A stretch of 64,000 nt of DNA from positions 124,001 to 188,000 of the forward strand of contig NZ_BOPB01000013.1 of assembly GCF_016863535.1 (NCBI RefSeq). The letters are read 5' to 3'. The notes under the pieces are model-generated. The model made no database searches and was not told where the DNA came from. It saw only the letters and a list, made by a program, of their open reading frames with translations. Shown here in pieces: positions 1-8,922 of the stretch. Made by a program: the position numbers and the translations under genes. This DNA comes from Micromonospora lutea. Lineage in GTDB: Bacteria; Actinomycetota; Actinomycetes; Mycobacteriales; Micromonosporaceae. Position 1 is the stretch's first letter; every line of letters starts with the position of its first letter.

Positions 1-261
1 ACCGTAGACCCGATCGGAGAGGCCGGCACCGTGCAGCAGGTTCAGTGCCCAGCGCACCGGCTGACCGTCCGGGGTGACCACGTCGAAGGAGTTGAGCCGG
101 GCGTTGTGTGCCGGGTCCAGCACGCCGGTCATCACACCGTGCACGGCCAGCGCGGTCAGCGCCAGCGGCCGGCGTTCCTGGGCGGCGGCCACGACCTGTT
201 CGGTGGCCTCGGCGTAGGTGGTCGCGTCGACCAGCACGCCGAGCACGTTCTTCTTGGTCAT
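1..261 (-). CDS. WecG/TagA/CpsF-family glycosyltransferase, N-terminal fragment
   Basis: Only the first 87 codons are inside the window; the gene runs off the left edge. The visible protein begins [16 protein letters not shown] and contains a DGQPVRWAL segment, which matches the family signature (DG-x-P-V-x-W) of the WecG/TagA/CpsF glycosyltransferases. Known members transfer N-acetylmannosamine or a related sugar onto a lipid-linked acceptor during teichoic acid or exopolysaccharide synthesis at the inner face of the membrane. The ATG at 261-259 overlaps the stop of the epimerase gene in an ATGA, so the two are very probably translated together. The donor sugar cannot be told from this fragment. 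Confidence 0.8.
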   Translation of the reverse strand, partial: MTKKNVLGVLVDATTYAEATEQVVAAAQERRPLALTALAVHGVMTGVLDPAHNARLNSFDVVTPDGQPVRWALNLLHGAGLSDRVYG

Positions 262-1331
262 GCTCCCGGTACCCACTTGTCCACGTTGGCCTCGTAGATT
301 TCTCGCATGATCATCGGTACGTCGTACACCTGCTTCCAGTCCGGGTAGTCGGCCTGGAACGCCTCGTTGGAGCCGATCCACCACTTGTGGTCGCCGATCC
401 GGTTGGCCGCGACGTATTCAGTGATCATTTCCTGGCCGGTGATCTGCTCGGCCAGGGTGAACGCCTCCCGGTTGGAGGTGTTCGAGTGCCGGCCGCCGCC
501 GAGGTTGTAGACGGCGGCCGAGCGGGGATTGCGGAAGAACGCCTCGAACGCGGAGACCACGTCCGAGCTGTGGATCGCGTCGCGGACCTGCTTGCCCTGG
601 TAGCCGAAGATCTTGTAGGTGCGGCGCTCCATGTTCGCCCGCATCACGTAACCGAGGAAGCCGTGCAACTCGGTCGCCGAGTGCGCCGGGCCGGTCAACG
701 TCCCGCCCCGGAAGCAGGCCGTCTTCATGCCGAAGTAGCGGCCGTACTCCTGCACCATGATGTCCGCCGCGACCTTCGAGGCACCGAAGATCGAGTGCAG
801 ACAGGCGTCGATCGACATGTCCTCGCGGATGCCCTGCTCGTACGGGTGGCCGGACTCGATCTCCCAACGGGTCTCCAGCTCCACCAGGGGCAGGCTGTTC
901 GGCCGGTCGCCGTACACCTTGTTGGTGGAGCAGTGGATGACCGGGGCGTCGATGCAGTGCTCCCGGACGCTCTGCAGGACGTTGAGGGTGCCGGCGGCGT
1001 TCACGTCGAAGTCGGTGAAGGGATCGCGTACCGCCCAGTCGTGCGAGGGCTGCGCGGCAGTGTGGATCACCACAGCAACGTCCCGGCCGTACCGTCCGAA
1101 CAGCGCACCGAGCGCCGCCCGGTCCCGGATGTCGATGCTGTGGTGGGAGTACGCGTCACCCAGCTCGTCGGTCAACCGGCGGACGTTCCACGCGGTGGAC
1201 GCCTCCTCGCCGAAGAACTCCTGCCGCATGTCGTTGTCGATACCGACCACGTCGAGACCGATGCCGGCGAAGTGCCGGACCGCCTCGGAGCCGATCAGAC
1301 CACCCGACCCGGTCACGAATGCGACACTCAC
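258..1331 (-). CDS. NAD-dependent nucleotide-sugar epimerase (CDP-paratose/tyvelose 2-epimerase-like)
   Basis: A 357-aa extended short-chain dehydrogenase/reductase. The N-terminal Rossmann motif is [12 protein letters not shown] (about residues 6-17), followed by [10 protein letters not shown] and the STNKVYGD block seen in CDP-tyvelose 2-epimerases; [14 protein letters not shown] and YNLGGG continue that resemblance. The start is GTG at 1331-1329 with AGGAG six bases upstream; the nearby ATG is followed directly by a stop. Where most SDR epimerases have Tyr in YxxSK, this protein reads SIFGASK, so the catalytic Tyr is replaced by Phe. It may therefore work on a different sugar or by an altered mechanism. 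It overlaps the glycosyltransferase gene by 4 bp and probably supplies or modifies its sugar. The family is clear, the substrate is not. Confidence 0.85.
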   Translation of the reverse strand: MSVAFVTGSGGLIGSEAVRHFAGIGLDVVGIDNDMRQEFFGEEASTAWNVRRLTDELGDAYSHHSIDIRDRAALGALFGRYGRDVAVVIHTAAQPSHDWAVRDPFTDFDVNAAGTLNVLQSVREHCIDAPVIHCSTNKVYGDRPNSLPLVELETRWEIESGHPYEQGIREDMSIDACLHSIFGASKVAADIMVQEYGRYFGMKTACFRGGTLTGPAHSATELHGFLGYVMRANMERRTYKIFGYQGKQVRDAIHSSDVVSAFEAFFRNPRSAAVYNLGGGRHSNTSNREAFTLAEQITGQEMITEYVAANRIGDHKWWIGSNEAFQADYPDWKQVYDVPMIMREIYEANVDKWVPGA

Positions 1332-1405
1332 ATGCCACTCCTGGTGCGTCGGAGGCAGAAACCATCGGAGCATAGCGTGACGTTCGGTACGCCCCCATAC
1401 GGAGC

Positions 1406-1431
1406 GAGGGCCCCGCATTAGCGGAGCCCTC
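1406..1431 (-). terminator. Hairpin terminator downstream of tRNA-Leu
   Basis: On the minus strand an 11-bp stem with one G-U pair (GAGGGCTCCGC / GCGGGGCCCTC) closes a TAAT loop just after the tRNA CCA end. There is no U tract, as is common for actinobacterial terminators. Confidence 0.6.
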
Positions 1432-1436
1432 GGCTG

Positions 1437-1522
1437 TGGTGGGGAAGGGGGGAGTTGAACCCCCACGTCCTTTCGGACACACGGACCTGAACCGTGCGCG
1501 TCTGCCATTCCGCCACTTCCCC
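1437..1522 (-). tRNA. tRNA-Leu (CAG anticodon)
   Basis: The minus strand starts GGGGAAG at 1522 and pairs with CTTCCCC at 1447-1441. The anticodon stem CACGG/CCGTG encloses loop TTCAGGT, giving anticodon CAG, which reads CTG, a dominant Leu codon in such genomes. A long variable arm follows, as expected for class II tRNA-Leu, then a T arm with GGTTCAACTCC. Discriminator A and an encoded CCA (1439-1437) are present. It sits in the divergent spacer upstream of fhaA. Confidence 0.96.
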
Positions 1523-1772
1523 GTGGCTTGACCTCGGTCGAACGCGACCTGCACCGGGCTTCGCCGGCGGGCCTCGGCCATATTACGTGACCTTGGTCTG
1601 TTGCCACGAATGGCTTTCGCTGCTCGCAGCGGTTACCGTTCGTGGCGGACGAAAGAGTAGCACGACAATCAGGGGCCGTCCGAACGGGCCGTGGCCTGCC
1701 GGCCGAGCGGCGTGTGAGCTGCGTGCGCTCTGGACGGATACCATCATGTCCTCGGGACCCGAGGAGGAGCCG

Positions 1773-2576
1773 GTGAGCGTGCTGCAACGCTTCGAGAAGC
1801 GTCTGGAAGGCCTGGTCGAAGGGGCTTTCGCCAAGGTCTTCAAAGGGGTGGTCCACCCCGTGGAGATCCTCAACGCCATGCAGCGGGAGGCCGAAGCACA
1901 CAAGGCCATCCTGGCTGGTGGGCGCACGTTGGTGCCCAACCGCTACGTGATCGATCTCTCGCCGTACGACCATAGTCGGCTGGCGCCGTACGCCGCCGCG
2001 CTGGCCCAGGAGTTGGCCCAGTCGCAGGCGGAGTTCATCGGTGAGCAGGCGTGGACGGTCTACGGAGACGTGATCGTCGAGATCGAACGCGGTGAAGGAC
2101 TGGATACCGGCATGTTCCGGGTCACCGCCGAGGTCTACACCGGTGGCGAGGTCGCCCCGGTCTCGGCGCCCGGATACGACGCCGGTCCGCCCGGATACGA
2201 CGCCGGTCCGCCCGGATACGACGCCGGTCCGCCCGGCTATCCGTCGTACGACCAGGGTGGTGGCTACGGCCCGCCGCCGGGTCACGGTGGCGGGCGCAAC
2301 ATCCGGCTGGTCTCCGGCGACGGCCGCACCTATCCGCTGCAGATGGGCTCGACCGTGATCGGTCGTGGCGACCAGGCCAACCTGCGCCTGCCGGACGTCG
2401 GCATCTCCCGGCGACACGCCCGGCTGGACTTCGACGGTGGGCAGGTAGTGCTGACCGACCTCGGCTCGACCAACGGCACCATGGTCAACGGCCAGCGGGT
2501 CTCCGCCGTGGCGTTGAATCCCGGTGACATGATCCAGCTCGGTACGACCACCCTGACCTTCCGCGTGGACGGCTGA
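1773..2576 (+). CDS. fhaA: FhaA: DUF3662 and FHA domain protein
   Basis: A 267-aa cytoplasmic phosphopeptide-binding protein. Residues 1-130 form the DUF3662 domain ([17 protein letters not shown]); residues 133-153 are a Gly/Pro/Tyr linker of three identical GYDAGPP units encoded by perfect 21-bp repeats; residues about 176-267 are an FHA domain with GRG, SRRH and GSTNGT motifs. Mycobacterial FhaA binds phosphorylated PknB substrates such as MviN and restrains peptidoglycan synthesis. The GTG at 1773 is chosen because GGAGGAG lies just upstream. The in-frame ATG at 1746 follows a possible -10 (TACCAT, 1739-1744) so closely that it would probably lie upstream of the transcript start. It is the first gene of the run through pknB. 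Confidence 0.93.
   Translation: MSVLQRFEKRLEGLVEGAFAKVFKGVVHPVEILNAMQREAEAHKAILAGGRTLVPNRYVIDLSPYDHSRLAPYAAALAQELAQSQAEFIGEQAWTVYGDVIVEIERGEGLDTGMFRVTAEVYTGGEVAPVSAPGYDAGPPGYDAGPPGYDAGPPGYPSYDQGGGYGPPPGHGGGRNIRLVSGDGRTYPLQMGSTVIGRGDQANLRLPDVGISRRHARLDFDGGQVVLTDLGSTNGTMVNGQRVSAVALNPGDMIQLGTTTLTFRVDG
2169..2231 (+). repeat. Three perfect 21-bp tandem repeats in the fhaA linker
   Basis: Units lie at 2169-2189, 2190-2210 and 2211-2231, each encoding PGYDAGP in frame. They lengthen the flexible linker between DUF3662 and FHA. Perfect identity at the DNA level suggests recent slippage, so copy number may differ between strains. Confidence 0.95.
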
Positions 2577-2582
2577 CCCGCC

Positions 2583-3071
2583 TTGCCGGAACTCGTTATC
2601 ACCGTTGCCCGGTTCGGATTCCTCGTCCTGCTGTGGATCTTCGTGTTCACGGTGGTCGGCGTGATCCGCCGGGACCTCTTCGCGGGGGCCCGCTCGGGTC
2701 GACTGGTGGCCGCACCACGGACGGTGGGCGCGTCGACCGGTCAGGCGACGGCGAAGCCGGCGAAGGTGAAGCGGGGGCGGGCGGCGCACCAGCTGGTGGT
2801 GACCGCAGGTCAACTGGCCGGCACGCGAATCACGTTGGGTGAGGCGCAGATAACGATCGGTCGTGCCGAGGACTCCACCCTCGTCATCACCGACGATTAC
2901 GCGTCCGCGCGACACGCCCGGCTCGTGCCGCGTGACGGGCAGTGGTTCGTCGAGGACCTCGGTTCGACTAACGGGACGTACCTGGATCGCGCTAAGGTCA
3001 CCGGACCAACCCCCGTCCCCCTCGGCGTGCCGATCCGGATCGGCCGCACCTCTCTCGAATTACGGCCATGA
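2583..3071 (+). CDS. fhaB: FhaB (FipA): membrane-anchored FHA domain protein
   Basis: A 162-aa protein with one N-terminal membrane segment (about residues 6-28, [18 protein letters not shown]), a basic linker and a C-terminal FHA domain (about 66-162) carrying GRAEDS, SARHARL and [12 protein letters not shown] domains bind phosphothreonine; mycobacterial FhaB/FipA links PknA/PknB signalling to the division machinery. The start is an unusual TTG at 2583, seven bases after the fhaA stop. No later start keeps the membrane segment, and homologs begin at the same point. Its stop overlaps the pstP start (ATGA), so fhaB and pstP are translationally coupled. Confidence 0.92.
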   Translation: MPELVITVARFGFLVLLWIFVFTVVGVIRRDLFAGARSGRLVAAPRTVGASTGQATAKPAKVKRGRAAHQLVVTAGQLAGTRITLGEAQITIGRAEDSTLVITDDYASARHARLVPRDGQWFVEDLGSTNGTYLDRAKVTGPTPVPLGVPIRIGRTSLELRP

Positions 3072-4522
3072 CTCTGACCCTGCGCTATGCGGCCCACAGC
3101 GACCGCGGTCTGATCCGAGACGGAAATCAGGACTCCGTCTACGCCGGGCCGCGGCTACTCGCCGTTGCCGACGGCATGGGCGGCATGGCCGCCGGTGACG
3201 TCGCCAGCAACATCGTCATCGGTGCCATGGCGCCGCTGGACGAGGACGTCCCCGGTGACGCCCTGGTCGACGCGCTCCGCTCCGCCGTGGGCACCGCCAA
3301 CCAGCAGCTCCGCGAGACGGTGGAGGCCAACCCTCAGTTGGAGGGGATGGGCACCACGCTGACCGCGACCCTCTTCTCCGGCAGCAAGCTGGGCATGGTC
3401 CACATCGGCGACTCGCGGGCCTACCTTCTGCGCGACGGAGAGTTCGCGCAGATCACCAAGGACGACACCTACGTCCAGATGCTCGTCGACGAGGGCCGGA
3501 TCAGCCCGGAGGAGGCGAGCAGCCACCCGCAGCGCTCGCTGCTCACCCGGGCCCTGGACGGCCGCGACATCGACCCCGAGTACTCGGTTCGGCAGGTCCT
3601 GACCGGCGACCGATATCTGATCTGCTCCGACGGACTCTCCGGCGTGGTGAGCGCGGAGACCATCGGCGAGACCATGCGGGAGTACGCCGACCCGCAGCAG
3701 TGTGTCGAGCGGCTCGTCCAGCTCGCTCTGCGCGGTGGCGGTCCGGACAACATCACGGTGATCATCGCCGACGCCACCGACCGGGACATCGTCGAGGCGG
3801 CGCCGATCGTCGGTGGTGCGGCAGCCCGGGACCGTGGAATGGCCACCTCGGCGGACGTCTCCACCCCGGCGGCTCGTGCCTCGGCGCTCTCCGCGCCTCG
3901 GCCGCCGACCCCCGACGAGTCCGCCGCGAACGCCGACGACGAACCCGAGGCGCGCCGCCGTCCGCTGCGTGCGCTGGCAATGACGACCGCCATGATGGTG
4001 CTCGTCGGCGGCGGGGTGTTCGCCGGCTGGAGCTACACCCAGCGTCAGTACTACGTGGGCGCGACGGAGAACGGCCAGGTTGCCGTGTTCCGTGGCATCC
4101 AGGGCCAGATCGCCGGAGTGGATCTCTCCACGGTGCACTCCGAGAGCAGCGCCCAGCTGGACGACCTCACCCTGGCCGCCCAGGAGCAGGTCAAACAGGG
4201 CATCCCGGCGAAGAGTGAGCCGGACGCGGAACGGCGGCTGGCGGAGCTGACCATGGACAGCCCGACCAACGTGAACCTCAAGCCGCTCTGCCCGCCGACG
4301 CCGAGCCCCACGCCCTCGGTGGTGGGTTCGCCGTCATCGACGCCGAGCGTCCCGGTCGGCTCGCCGAGCCCGGTGGGCAGCACGTCACCGAGGGGAGCGG
4401 CCACGTCGCCCGGCACGCCGGACGACGCCTCCACCACCGCACCGGACAGCACCCCCGACGCGCCGCCCGTCGATACCTTCACGCCCACGGTCGACCCGGC
4501 GGCCTGCCGGTCGCCCGAGTAG
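3068..4522 (+). CDS. pstP: PstP: PP2C-type Ser/Thr protein phosphatase
   Basis: A 484-aa membrane phosphatase that reverses PknA/PknB phosphorylation of cell-wall and division proteins. The PP2C domain fills residues 1-235, with metal-site motifs DGNQDSVYAG, VADGMGGMAAGD, HIGDSRAY, CSDGLSG and GPDNITVIIAD. A membrane segment lies near residues 300-322 (MMVLVGGGVFAGW) and a Ser/Pro/Thr-rich extracytoplasmic tail follows. The ATG overlaps the fhaB stop by 4 bp. Length and architecture match the actinobacterial PstP family, though the Pro/Ser tail is longer than in mycobacteria. Confidence 0.95.
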   Translation: MTLTLRYAAHSDRGLIRDGNQDSVYAGPRLLAVADGMGGMAAGDVASNIVIGAMAPLDEDVPGDALVDALRSAVGTANQQLRETVEANPQLEGMGTTLTATLFSGSKLGMVHIGDSRAYLLRDGEFAQITKDDTYVQMLVDEGRISPEEASSHPQRSLLTRALDGRDIDPEYSVRQVLTGDRYLICSDGLSGVVSAETIGETMREYADPQQCVERLVQLALRGGGPDNITVIIADATDRDIVEAAPIVGGAAARDRGMATSADVSTPAARASALSAPRPPTPDESAANADDEPEARRRPLRALAMTTAMMVLVGGGVFAGWSYTQRQYYVGATENGQVAVFRGIQGQIAGVDLSTVHSESSAQLDDLTLAAQEQVKQGIPAKSEPDAERRLAELTMDSPTNVNLKPLCPPTPSPTPSVVGSPSSTPSVPVGSPSPVGSTSPRGAATSPGTPDDASTTAPDSTPDAPPVDTFTPTVDPAACRSPE

Positions 4523-4548
4523 GCACCGGCTCCGACCCGAGGACGATT

Positions 4549-6036
4549 GTGACCGCACCGGCCACCCCGGCTTCCTCGCCCGCGACCGCGGGCGAGCGAC
4601 CCGGCGTACGCATGGCCCGGTCCCGGCGCAACGCCGAGCTGTCGTTGCTGCTGCTGGCGATGGCGCTGGTCGCCGCGTACGGGGCGATGGTCGAGGCGAA
4701 GGTGCTCGACACGGTCACTCCGGGATTCTGGGTGCCGGCCGCCACGCTCACCGCCGTGTTCCTCGGCATGCACCTGGTTATCCGGTTCCTGGCGCCGTTC
4801 GCCGATCCGGCCCTGCTGCCGGCCGTGGCCCTGCTCAACGGGCTGGGCGTCGGCTTCCTCCGCCGGCTCGACCTGGCCAAGGCGGCCCCCGAGGAACGAG
4901 CGGATCTGGCCATCTTCGCCGGCATCGGCGGACGGCAGCTCGCCTGGACGCTGATCTCGGTGGTCCTCGCCGCCGGGCTGCTGGCGCTGATGCGCGACCA
5001 CCGGTCGATCTCCCGGTACGCGTACACCCTGGGGTTGGCGGGCATCGTGCTGGTCATGCTGCCGGCGGTGCTGCCGGCCAGCATCTCCGAGATCAACGGC
5101 GCGAAGCTCTGGGTACGCATCGGCAGCTTCTCGATCCAGCCCGGTGAGTTCGCCAAGCTCGCGCTGCTGGTCTTCTTCGCCTACTACCTGGTGCGCAAGC
5201 GTGAGGTGCTGTCGCTGGCGAGTCACCGGTTCCTCGGCATCGACTTCCCGCGCGGGCGTGACCTCGGCCCGGTGCTCGTCGTCTGGGCGATCAGTCTGCT
5301 GGTCCTCGTCTTCGAGAAGGACCTGGGCACCTCGCTGCTCTACTTCGGCATGTTCGTGGCCACCGTCTACATCGCCACCGAACGGGTCAGTTGGCTGCTC
5401 ATCGGCCTGGTTCTCTTCTTCGGCGGTGCCTATCTCGCGTACGTGCTCGGCGACGCGGTGGGTGGTCCGTTCGCAAACTTCTACCTGCGGGCACAGATCT
5501 GGCTCGACCCCTTCGCCCAGCCCTACGACGAGGGTTATCAGCTGGTCCAGGGGCTGCTCGCCCTCGGCTCGGGCGGGCTGTTCGGTGCCGGGCCCGGCGG
5601 TGGCCAGCCGCTGCTGTTGCCGGAGGTGCAGAACGACTTCATCTTCGCCGGCATCGGTGAGGAGATCGGCCTCTTCGGCCTCTCCGCGCTACTGGTGATC
5701 TACCTGCTCATCGTGGAGCGGGGGCTGCGGGCCGCCCTGGCGGTCCGGGACTCGTTCGGCAAGCTGCTCGCCGGTGGCCTGGCCTTCACCCTCGCCCTCC
5801 AGGTCTTCGTGATCGTCGGCGGGATCAGCAAGCTCATCCCGCTCACCGGCCAGACCACGCCGTTCCTCTCCGCCGGTGGTTCCTCGCTGATGGCGAACTG
5901 GCTGCTCATCGCGGTGCTGCTGCGCGTCTCCGACGCCGGCCGCCGCCCGGTCGACGGCGCCGGTGGCAAGGTGACCCGGCCCTCCGGCCCGCCCGAGCAG
6001 CTGCACGGTGCCCCCACGGAGGTGATCAAGCCGTGA
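4549..6036 (+). CDS. rodA: RodA/FtsW-family SEDS peptidoglycan polymerase
   Basis: A 495-aa polytopic membrane protein of the SEDS family, which polymerises lipid II into glycan strands with a partner class B PBP. About ten hydrophobic helices are visible. The family region EINGAKLWVRIG...QPGEFAKL is clear, as are FEKDLGTSLLYFG and PLTGQTTPFLSAGGSS near the C-terminus. The first 40 residues are an Ala/Pro-rich cytoplasmic leader. Start is GTG at 4549, 26 bp after pstP. The stop overlaps the pbpA start by 4 bp (GTGA), matching the functional pairing of RodA with PbpA. Confidence 0.95.
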   Translation: MTAPATPASSPATAGERPGVRMARSRRNAELSLLLLAMALVAAYGAMVEAKVLDTVTPGFWVPAATLTAVFLGMHLVIRFLAPFADPALLPAVALLNGLGVGFLRRLDLAKAAPEERADLAIFAGIGGRQLAWTLISVVLAAGLLALMRDHRSISRYAYTLGLAGIVLVMLPAVLPASISEINGAKLWVRIGSFSIQPGEFAKLALLVFFAYYLVRKREVLSLASHRFLGIDFPRGRDLGPVLVVWAISLLVLVFEKDLGTSLLYFGMFVATVYIATERVSWLLIGLVLFFGGAYLAYVLGDAVGGPFANFYLRAQIWLDPFAQPYDEGYQLVQGLLALGSGGLFGAGPGGGQPLLLPEVQNDFIFAGIGEEIGLFGLSALLVIYLLIVERGLRAALAVRDSFGKLLAGGLAFTLALQVFVIVGGISKLIPLTGQTTPFLSAGGSSLMANWLLIAVLLRVSDAGRRPVDGAGGKVTRPSGPPEQLHGAPTEVIKP

Positions 6037-7538
6037 ACGCACCCCTGCGTCGGGTCGGCGTCGTCGTCATCGTCCTGTTCGGTCTGCTCTTCGCGAACCT
6101 CAACTGGATCCAGGCGTACAAGGCCGACGAGTACCGGACCAGCGACTACAACGGTCGGGTCCAGGTCGCCAAGTACGACCGCAAGCGCGGCAACATCGAG
6201 GCCGGCGGTACCGCCCTGGCGGTCAGCAAGGAGACCGACGGCGAGCTGAAGTACCTGCGCACCTACCCGGGCGGCGCAAAGTACGCCCACGTGCTCGGGT
6301 ACGAGCCGGTCAACGGGTCGGCGACCGGCCTGGAGCGCGCCGAGAACGACTTCCTCGCCGGCACCAGCGACCAGCTCATCGTCAACCGGTTGCGGGACAT
6401 GGTCACCGGGGACACCACCGCCGGCGGCAACGTGCTGCTCACCCTCTCGAAGCGGGCCCAGGACACCGCCTACGACGAGCTGCGGAACAACAACCGGGGG
6501 GCGACCAAGGGGGCGGCGATCGCCGTCGACCCGGCCACCGGGGCGGTGCAGGCGCTGGTCTCCATCCCCAGCTTCGACCCGAACCCGCTGGCCAGTCACA
6601 ACACCAACGAGGCCACCTCCGCGTACAACAAGCTCGACAAGGACGCGGCACGGCCGCTGCGGAACCGGGCGCTCGGCGAGGTGCTGCCGCCCGGCTCCAC
6701 CTTCAAGATCGTGGTGGCCGCGGCCGCGCTGGAGAACGGCATCGGCCAGGACACGAACATCCCGGCCGGCTCCAGCTACACCCCGCCGACCTCCGGGGAG
6801 GCGATCACCAACGCGGTGCCGTCGATCTGCCCGCAGGCAGAGGTCACCCTGATGAAGGCGGTCACCGACTCCTGCAACACCGGGTTCGCCAAACTCGGCG
6901 TGCAGCTCGGCCCCGACGTGCTCAAGGAAAAGGCCCGCCAGTTCGGGTTCGAGCAGGAGGACCTGACCGTCGGTCGGCTCGGCGAGACCGGCCTGGGCGT
7001 GGCGGCCAGCCGCACCGGCAGCATGGCGAACCCGGACGGCGGCACCGATCCGGCGGCGCTGGCCCAGTCCTCCATCGGTCAGCGGGACGTGCGGATGACC
7101 CCGTTGCAGGGCGCCATGATCGCCGCGGCGGTGGCCAACGGCGGCAGCCAGATGCGGCCGTACCTGGTGCGTCAGCTGTTGGCACCGGATCGCACCACCG
7201 TCTACGACACGGCCAACCCACGCGAGCTACGCCGGCCGGTGAGCGGTCAGGTCGCCGCCGACCTGCGGGACATGATGGTCAGCGTGGTGCAGAACGGTAC
7301 CGGCCGCAACGCCCGGATCAACGGCTACACCGTCGGCGGCAAGACCGGCACGGCGCAGTCCGCTCCGGACCGCCCCGATCATGGCTGGTTCATCGGGTTC
7401 GCCCTCGACTCCAACGGCAAACCGGTTTCCGCCGTCTGCGTCGTCCTGGAGGAGGCCGGCAGCGGCGGCAGCGCCGAGGCCGCCCGGATCGCCGGTCAGA
7501 TCATGCGAGCCGCCATCGCCGAGCCCGGGGGGCGCTGA
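6033..7538 (+). CDS. pbpA: PbpA: class B penicillin-binding transpeptidase
   Basis: A 501-aa protein with an N-terminal membrane anchor (VGVVVIVLFGLLFANLNWI, about residues 5-23) and an extracytoplasmic transpeptidase domain that cross-links peptidoglycan stems. The catalytic motifs are present: STFK (Ser near residue 222), SCN (near 280) and KTG (near 437). Start is GTG at 6033, overlapping the rodA stop. Partner of the RodA polymerase, and in mycobacteria a phosphorylation target of PknB. Confidence 0.95.
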   Translation: MNAPLRRVGVVVIVLFGLLFANLNWIQAYKADEYRTSDYNGRVQVAKYDRKRGNIEAGGTALAVSKETDGELKYLRTYPGGAKYAHVLGYEPVNGSATGLERAENDFLAGTSDQLIVNRLRDMVTGDTTAGGNVLLTLSKRAQDTAYDELRNNNRGATKGAAIAVDPATGAVQALVSIPSFDPNPLASHNTNEATSAYNKLDKDAARPLRNRALGEVLPPGSTFKIVVAAAALENGIGQDTNIPAGSSYTPPTSGEAITNAVPSICPQAEVTLMKAVTDSCNTGFAKLGVQLGPDVLKEKARQFGFEQEDLTVGRLGETGLGVAASRTGSMANPDGGTDPAALAQSSIGQRDVRMTPLQGAMIAAAVANGGSQMRPYLVRQLLAPDRTTVYDTANPRELRRPVSGQVAADLRDMMVSVVQNGTGRNARINGYTVGGKTGTAQSAPDRPDHGWFIGFALDSNGKPVSAVCVVLEEAGSGGSAEAARIAGQIMRAAIAEPGGR

Positions 7539-7539
7539 C

Positions 7540-8922
7540 ATGCTCAGTCCGGGTGTGCAGCTCGGTAACCGCTACCGGCTCGACGAGCGGATCGCCAGTG
7601 GCGGCATGGGCGACGTCTGGCGCGGCACCGACCAGGTGCTCGGGCGTACGGTGGCGGTCAAGAGCCTGCTCCCGGCGTTGCTGGACGAGCCGGGGTTCGC
7701 CGAGCGATTCCGCGGCGAGGCCCGCACCATGGCGACGATCAACCACCCGGGCGTGGTCGACGTCTACGACTTCGGCAACGACCAGCACATCGCCTTCCTG
7801 GTGATGGAGTACGTCGAGGGTGACCCGCTCTCGGCCACGCTGAGCCGGGTCGGCCGGCTCACCCCGGCGCGGACCATGGCACTGGTCGCCCAGGCCGCGG
7901 ACGCGCTGCACGCGGCTCACGTGAAGGGCATCGTGCACCGGGACGTGAAGCCCGGAAACCTGCTGGTCCGGCCCAACGGCACGCTGGTGCTGACCGACTT
8001 CGGCATCGCCCGGTCGGAGCTGGTCGGGCAGCTCACCGCGGCCGGATCGGTGCTCGGCACCGCGTCCTACATCTCGCCGGAGCAGGCCACCGGCCAGGTC
8101 GCCACCCCCGCCTCCGACGTCTACGCGCTCGGCGTGGTCGCCTACCAGTGCCTTGCCGGCCGGCGGCCCTTCGAGGGTGACAACCCGCTCGACATCGCGA
8201 TGCGGCACGTCCGGGAGACGCCCCGGCCGCTGCCCTCCGACATCCCGCCCCAGGTCCGCGCGGTGGTCGAGCGGGCGTTGGCGAAGGACCCGAAGGATCG
8301 CTGGCCGAGTGCCGCCGCGTTGGCCGGCGTGGCACGGCAGATGAAGACCGCACTGTCCCGGCAGGCACGATCCGGCGGTCAGGCCGCGCCGATCTCGGCC
8401 GCGCCCGCCTCGCCGGCGCCGGGCCGAGCGCAGGTTCCGCCGCCACAACCGCCGCGTCCGGCTGCGGCCCCGCACTCCCCGGCGCCCGCGCATCCGCAGG
8501 CCATGGGGCACCGGCTGCCGCCGGCTCACCCGCAGGCCCGTCCGCCGGCGGCCGTGCACCGCCCCACCACCGTGGCACCGGCGGCTGCCGGCTATCCGCG
8601 TGGCGCGGCCACGGTCCCGCCCGGGTACGCTCCGCAACCCGCCCCATCACATCCGGTGCCTCGACGGTCACGGGCCGGCATGGTGTTCCTGGCCATCATG
8701 CTGGGCGCACTGGTACTCATCTGCTCCGGCGTGATTTCCTACCAGTGGCGGAACAACCTCGGCGCGGGCACGCCGGGTGGGGCTTCCGTGCCAACGGTGA
8801 CGTCCGACGTGCTGCGGTCCGACGGGCGAGACGATTCGGTCGTTACGGCGTACCGTCGACTGGATCAGCCCCGACCGGGCGGCGACAAGACGACGACGAG
8901 CGAAGGACGACAGACGCGATGA
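7540..8922 (+). CDS. pknA: PknA-like transmembrane Ser/Thr protein kinase
   Basis: A 460-aa Hanks-type kinase. The Gly loop reads ASGGMGDVWRG, the VAVK lysine is near residue 41, the catalytic loop is HRDVKPGN (Asp near 134), and DFGIAR and SPEQ mark the activation segment. A Pro/Ala-rich juxtamembrane stretch (about 275-378) leads to one membrane helix (about 380-402) and a short outer tail of roughly 55 residues without PASTA domains. Start ATG at 7540 lies one base after the pbpA stop; frames extending upstream are inside pbpA. Known PknA roles are control of cell shape, division and PknB activity. Confidence 0.93.
   Translation: MLSPGVQLGNRYRLDERIASGGMGDVWRGTDQVLGRTVAVKSLLPALLDEPGFAERFRGEARTMATINHPGVVDVYDFGNDQHIAFLVMEYVEGDPLSATLSRVGRLTPARTMALVAQAADALHAAHVKGIVHRDVKPGNLLVRPNGTLVLTDFGIARSELVGQLTAAGSVLGTASYISPEQATGQVATPASDVYALGVVAYQCLAGRRPFEGDNPLDIAMRHVRETPRPLPSDIPPQVRAVVERALAKDPKDRWPSAAALAGVARQMKTALSRQARSGGQAAPISAAPASPAPGRAQVPPPQPPRPAAAPHSPAPAHPQAMGHRLPPAHPQARPPAAVHRPTTVAPAAAGYPRGAATVPPGYAPQPAPSHPVPRRSRAGMVFLAIMLGALVLICSGVISYQWRNNLGAGTPGGASVPTVTSDVLRSDGRDDSVVTAYRRLDQPRPGGDKTTTSEGRQTR

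Noticed and set aside
108..1421. Long plus-strand open frame over the epimerase gene
   Set aside because: It is the complement of a clear epimerase with a ribosome site; the translation is Arg/Val/His-rich with no domain, typical of antisense frames in G+C-rich DNA.
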